The translations under genes were made by a program, and so were the position numbers. DNA of 60,505 bases from Campylobacter concisus UNSWCS (GTDB taxonomy: Bacteria > Campylobacterota > Campylobacteria > Campylobacterales > Campylobacteraceae), in the NCBI RefSeq assembly GCF_000466685.1, contig NZ_ANNG01000007.1, positions 1-60,505 on the forward strand. Reading direction: 5' to 3'. The notes under the pieces are model-generated. The model ran no database searches, was not told the DNA's origin, and was given only the letters and a program-made list of their open reading frames with translations. Of the stretch, positions 59,667-60,505 are shown in pieces (within the stretch, counting starts at the first letter, position 1; each line of letters begins with the position of its first letter).

Positions 59667-60362
59667 ATGAAAAAAAGAGCTTTTACTATGATAGAGCTTG
59701 TTTTTGTTATTGTTGTTGTTGGAATTTTAGCTGCCATTATGATCCCAAAACTAAACAGAAATGCCTCAAGAGAAGCTGCAAATCAGATACTAACTCATAT
59801 AAGATACACCCAGCACCTCGCTATGCAGGATAATAAGTATGTAAATTTTGTCAGTGATAATCCTGTGAGATGGTTTAGAATGAGATGGGGAGTAGCTTTT
59901 AATAATACTAGTTTGCAAAAATGCTCTATAGATGAGCCGGGAGTTGTTACTTGGAAATATAGTGTCTTTTTTGACAAAAGTTTAAATGGAAATATAAATT
60001 CAGAAAGTGAAGTTGCAAACGATATCTATAAAAGCGGGAAACTCCTTAGTGGAGGCTGGAGTAGCGGAATAGTAACAGAAGCTACTTGCAAAAAGTGGAA
60101 TAAAGAATTAAATTTAGGAAAAAGATTTGGTATAGCATCAGTTGATTTTAAAGACGGTTGCAATGGAATGCAAACTATAATTTTTGATGAAATGGGTCGT
60201 CCTATGAGAGTAGCAAGTACTACTTCTGGTGGAGCAAAGCGTCCTTATGATAGACTTCTTAAAAAAGATTGCAGTATAACAATAACTGACAAACGTGGCA
60301 ATCAAACGACCATTACTATAGAAAAAGAAAGCGGCTTTGCATCTATAAAAGAGAATGGTTAA
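59667..60362 (+). CDS. Prepilin-like protein (type II secretion/type IV pilus-type N-terminus)
   Basis: A 231-residue protein whose N-terminus, MKKRAFTMIELVFVIVVVGI, is a class III signal. It has a short basic leader, cleavage before Phe6 (or the following Thr) with the usual Glu at position 5 of the mature helix, and a hydrophobic helix to about 28. The body is a beta-rich domain with several Cys residues, likely disulfides. It is probably a minor pseudopilin for a competence or secretion system. An AAGGAA site precedes the ATG. No other pilus genes are in the window. Confidence 0.8.
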   Translation: MKKRAFTMIELVFVIVVVGILAAIMIPKLNRNASREAANQILTHIRYTQHLAMQDNKYVNFVSDNPVRWFRMRWGVAFNNTSLQKCSIDEPGVVTWKYSVFFDKSLNGNINSESEVANDIYKSGKLLSGGWSSGIVTEATCKKWNKELNLGKRFGIASVDFKDGCNGMQTIIFDEMGRPMRVASTTSGGAKRPYDRLLKKDCSITITDKRGNQTTITIEKESGFASIKENG

Positions 60363-60438
60363 ATTTAGTTAAAAATTTATAGTTTTTATTTTTTAAAAAA
60401 GTTGCCATTTTTTAATCTGCATTTAAGCATCCCTCATA

Positions 60439-60444
60439 TATAAT
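60439..60444 (+). promoter_or_regulatory. -10-like box near right edge
   Basis: TATAAT within CATATATAATTCC, in otherwise non-coding AT-rich sequence, oriented toward the window edge. It may start a gene or RNA lying beyond 60,505. Confidence 0.35.
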
Positions 60445-60505
60445 TCCAGCTCACGAAACGAGAAACCACCTTTAACTTCACCGTTAATAAAGCCTTTTTC
60501 TTATC

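Noticed and set aside
60363-60505. Short minus-strand reading frame near the right edge (FINGEVKGGFSFRELELYMR)
   Set aside because: Only about 26 codons lie between two stops, with no start inside the window. It could be the end of a neighbouring gene but cannot be supported.

Overview
The window is AT-rich, compactly coded DNA from a Campylobacterota bacterium, most likely a Campylobacter of the C. concisus group. Support for this: the gene order ispDF - cemR (HP1021/Cj1608-like) - ATP-sulfurylase-like - pgpA matches the C. jejuni Cj1607-Cj1610 neighbourhood. A fused CcsBA cytochrome c synthetase, a Campylobacter-type major porin, futalosine-pathway MqnE and a long-form DapD also fit. No rRNA, tRNA, CRISPR array or intact insertion sequence was seen.

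Positions 1 to about 27,115 are a tailed-phage prophage (siphovirus-like tail genes). The left arm is a minus-strand recombination operon: a RecE-like nuclease, tiny overlapping ORFs, and a probable structured RNA in its leader. An immunity region follows at about 2.1-6.2 kb. It holds two repressor-operator clusters, an RHH/ParE-like toxin-antitoxin pair, a DarTG DNA-ADP-ribosylation toxin-antitoxin pair, and two tandem XRE/S24 repressors; the downstream repressor is split at an A7/T7 run. The plus-strand early genes (6.2-9.8 kb) encode a winged-helix regulator, a replisome organiser, a cytosine methyltransferase and a VRR-NUC nuclease. The late genes run terminase, DUF4055 portal, MuF head protein, scaffold, capsid, connectors, tail tube, G/GT tail chaperones with a programmed -1 frameshift, tape measure, M-, L- and K-like tail-tip proteins and TipJ. 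A minus-strand pair of membrane proteins (19.3-20.0 kb) interrupts the late genes and looks like a moron.

The prophage looks defective. Three late genes each contain one in-frame stop codon: TAA in the tape measure gene, TGA in the L-like gene and TGA in TipJ. At least four other genes carry frameshifts. TipJ is cut off near 27.1 kb, where the sequence passes directly into the 3' part of an Ig-like adhesin gene with host codon usage. No integrase or lysis genes lie inside the window.

From 28.2 kb to the end is ordinary chromosome. In order it contains rhodanese, Dps, a lipoprotein, the major porin, a cytochrome c and CcsBA. Next comes the minus-strand pgpA / sulfurylase-like / cemR / ispDF cluster, then thiC-mrp, an ACT + PFL/DUF711 pair, yagU and dapD. 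These are followed by a DJ-1-like protein, a decayed fic gene, two exported proteins (one CsgG-like), glmS and a GlnD-like protein. The window ends with mqnE, a purine permease, a phosphoribosyltransferase, a membrane protein and a prepilin-like protein.
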